DNA of 6,169 bases from Actinomycetes bacterium (GTDB taxonomy: Bacteria > Actinomycetota > Actinomycetes > Streptosporangiales > Streptosporangiaceae): contig JAFACJ010000442.1 of NCBI GenBank assembly GCA_023425615.1, positions 1-6,169 of the forward strand, read 5' to 3'. The notes beneath the pieces were generated by a model. That model was given only the letters and a program-made list of their open reading frames with translations. It ran no database searches and was not told the origin of the DNA. This document shows positions 4,488 to 6,169 of the stretch, one piece after another; position 1 is the first letter of the stretch; every line of letters starts with the position of its first letter. The translations under genes were made by a program, and so were the position numbers.

Positions 4488-6169
4488 CCCGCCGCGCCCC
4501 AGTGCCCTGCGCGCCTCCTCGTACTCCCGCAGGGCGCGGCGGTGGCGTCCGTCCCAGGAGTTGGCGCGTCCGCTGAGGAGGTAGGCGGCGAAGACGTTGC
4601 CGCACCAGATGACGCCGAGGGACACGGTGCCGAGCACGGAGACGAAGGACCCGTCCTCCTCGATCCGCAGCATCTCGGGGAAGGAGTAGGCCATCAGCCA
4701 CATCAGCGGCGCCATCAGCGCCCAGGTCAGCGCCTCGGGCCAGCGCTCCTCCGGCGGGATCGGCGGCCGCGGGGCGCGGGCCGCGCGCCAGGACAGCAGG
4801 TGGGGGAACGGGGGCAGGTAGGCGCCGCCCAGCCCCCACGCGGTACGGCCGCCGCGGGCGAGGTGCACCAGCGCGTACAGGGCCGCGGTCACCATGACGC
4901 CCTGGACGCCGAGGCTGAGGAACGGGGCGCAGTACACCGCGAGCGCGGTGAGCGGCGCGGCGCACACGAGCGTCCACACGGCGTGCCGGTTGAGCGCCTC
5001 CTTGCGGTTCTGCCGCAGCAGACGGCGTTGCTCCTCCCGCTGCCAGGTCTTGACCTTGCTCTCCAGCTCCGCGCGGCGCCTGCGCTTCTCCCCGTCCTCC
5101 TCGGGCGACCGCCGTGACACCGACGGCGCGGTCTCCGCCGCCATGATCTGGAGGACGATCCCGAGGCCCGGGTCCAGCGCCTCCGCCTTCTTGCGCATCA
5201 GGGTGTGGTTGCCGGTCTTGGCGTAGGGCCGTTGGGAGGCGAACGTCTTCAGGTCCTTGTCCCGCCGGAGCGCGCTCATGAGGAGCAGGTAGCGGACCGG
5301 CTTCGAACCCCGCGGCGCCACCGGCGCCATCTGCGGGAGCGCCTCCAGATCGCGCCACTGCGCGGTGAGGGTGCGGAGGCGCTTGACCGCCGGTTCCAGC
5401 TCCGCCGCGGCGGAGAAGCCCGCCAACGCGCCGAGGATCTCCTCGTCGGTGAGGATCTCCCCCCAGATGGGCGAGGACGGTCTGCCCTGGCGGAACGCGT
5501 GCATGCACTGCCGGCCGATCGCCGCGACCGTCACCGCCTGGCCCCGGTACACGGCGGCCCCGCCCGGATCCAGCCACCGCAGCAGGTGCAGGACCTTCAG
5601 GTGGGGGTTCGGCGCCATGTGGTGCAGCCGCGCTACCAGCTCGTTCCGCTCCCGGTTCTGCTCGGGAGAGGCGTCGAGTCCGCGCAGCCAGGCCACGAGT
5701 GCCTTCCCCGCCTCGGTCAGGCCGCCGGCGGCCGCCTTCTGCCCGGGTTTCTGGAAGAAGTGCCGCGCGGCCTGGTCGCCCTGCTTGCGCAGCGCCTCGG
5801 CCAGCGACTTCTTGCCCGTGTGCACCTTGCCCGCGAAGGCGACGCCGCCCGACGCGGCGGGCGGTGCCGCCTTCGCGGGTTTCGCGTCTTTCGCGGGCTT
5901 CGCGGGTTTCGCCGCCTTCGCGGGCGGGGGCTGGGCGCTGATGCTCGCGACCGTGCGCTCCACGATGACGGTCTTCTCCACGCGGGGCTCGGCCGGGCGG
6001 TCGGGGACGGCCTCCGCGCCCTTGGCCGCCTTGGCGGTCTTGGCAGCGGCCTGCCAGCGCCGGATCCGCTCCGCGTCCCAGCGGCGCTTGCGGTCACGGG
6101 TCAGCAGCCCCTCGCACAGCTCGCCGAACCGCGGCGGCAGCGCCCCCAGTTCGGGCTGCCAGCCGGAGA
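4482..6169 (-). CDS. Probable membrane-anchored kinase-type protein, C-terminal part (open at right edge)
   Basis: The frame is open from the right edge to TGA at 4482-4484, giving 561 visible residues. The GTG at 5981 is probably internal, because the 62 residues before it are protein-like. Residues 10-39 (LPPRFGELCEGLL, TRDRKRRW, RIRRWQ) resemble the last helices of a Hanks kinase domain, with Arg29 in the place of the invariant subdomain XI Arg. Two Lys/Ala segments follow (43-49, then a Pro/Ala/Lys linker at 83-104). A helical region comes next, starting FAGKVH..LAEAL (about 111-127) and including LLRWLDPGGAAVYRG (195-209), which recalls the regions after the kinase domain in YegI-like or Ter-associated kinases (from memory). 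A very basic and acidic helix (352-395) leads into about four membrane helices (396-414, 418-437, 478-495, 508-532) and a short Arg-rich tail. The start, catalytic residues and exact family lie outside the window. It converges on the other kinase and shares its linker style. Confidence 0.85.
   Translation of the reverse strand, partial: SGWQPELGALPPRFGELCEGLLTRDRKRRWDAERIRRWQAAAKTAKAAKGAEAVPDRPAEPRVEKTVIVERTVASISAQPPPAKAAKPAKPAKDAKPAKAAPPAASGGVAFAGKVHTGKKSLAEALRKQGDQAARHFFQKPGQKAAAGGLTEAGKALVAWLRGLDASPEQNRERNELVARLHHMAPNPHLKVLHLLRWLDPGGAAVYRGQAVTVAAIGRQCMHAFRQGRPSSPIWGEILTDEEILGALAGFSAAAELEPAVKRLRTLTAQWRDLEALPQMAPVAPRGSKPVRYLLLMSALRRDKDLKTFASQRPYAKTGNHTLMRKKAEALDPGLGIVLQIMAAETAPSVSRRSPEEDGEKRRRRAELESKVKTWQREEQRRLLRQNRKEALNRHAVWTLVCAAPLTALAVYCAPFLSLGVQGVMVTAALYALVHLARGGRTAWGLGGAYLPPFPHLLSWRAARAPRPPIPPEERWPEALTWALMAPLMWLMAYSFPEMLRIEEDGSFVSVLGTVSLGVIWCGNVFAAYLLSGRANSWDGRHRRALREYEEARRALGRGGS
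5860..5934 (-). repeat. Low-complexity coding stretch for the Lys/Ala/Pro linker of the membrane kinase-type protein
   Basis: Read on the minus strand this stretch is built from short CCCGCGAA-type and GCGAAGGC-type units coding A-K-P, A-K-D and A-K-A steps. Unlike the other kinase, copies are short and diverged rather than exact 21- or 18-base units, so the two linkers look similar in amino-acid style but not as recent DNA copies of each other. Confidence 0.6.

Noticed and set aside
4402..5577. A 391-codon minus-strand frame overlapping the membrane kinase-type gene
   Set aside because: It is rich in Arg, Pro and Gly, has no hydrophobic segments, and lies out of frame with the clearly protein-like 561-residue frame.

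Overview
The window is very G+C-rich, with almost every third codon position G or C, and has the gene style of a filamentous actinobacterium. Features supporting this are a Tat-exported cholesterol-oxidase-type flavoprotein, a DUF6191-like small membrane protein, Ser/Thr kinases of the actinobacterial PknB type, TAGNNT-like -10 boxes and a GGAAC-type ECF promoter. An Actinomadura- or Streptosporangiales-like host is my inference; no marker gene is present to prove it.

Left part (1-2836, all on the minus strand). Three genes lie here. A secreted CocE/NonD-type alpha/beta hydrolase (1-710) runs off the left edge, so only its N-terminal 236 residues are visible. Next is a one-pass membrane protein of 103 residues (801-1112), ended by an intrinsic terminator that contains its own stop codon. 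Last is a complete Tat-exported GMC/cholesterol-oxidase-family flavoprotein (1241-2836), followed by a strong G+C hairpin. Each gene appears to have its own promoter, and the hairpins suggest separate transcription units rather than one operon.

Centre (2837-3059). This is a divergent regulatory region. It holds a plausible promoter for the oxidase on the minus strand, a plausible promoter for the kinase on the plus strand, and a near-perfect 10-bp inverted repeat beside the oxidase -35 box.

Right part (3060-6169). A cytoplasmic Ser/Thr protein kinase (3060-4487, plus) has a Lys/Ala/Pro-rich linker and a C-terminal TPR-like helical module. It converges on a second gene (4482 to beyond 6169, minus). 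The reading frame of that gene stays open to the right edge and begins in the window with what looks like the last helices of another protein-kinase domain. A similar Lys/Ala/Pro linker, a long helical region and about four membrane segments follow. The two genes overlap tail to tail by six bases (TCATGA). Two neighbouring kinase-type proteins with matching low-complexity linkers, one soluble with TPR-like repeats and one membrane-bound, form the most interesting unit in the window. A shared signalling role is inference only.

There are no RNA genes, CRISPR arrays, insertion sequences or attachment sites that I can support.
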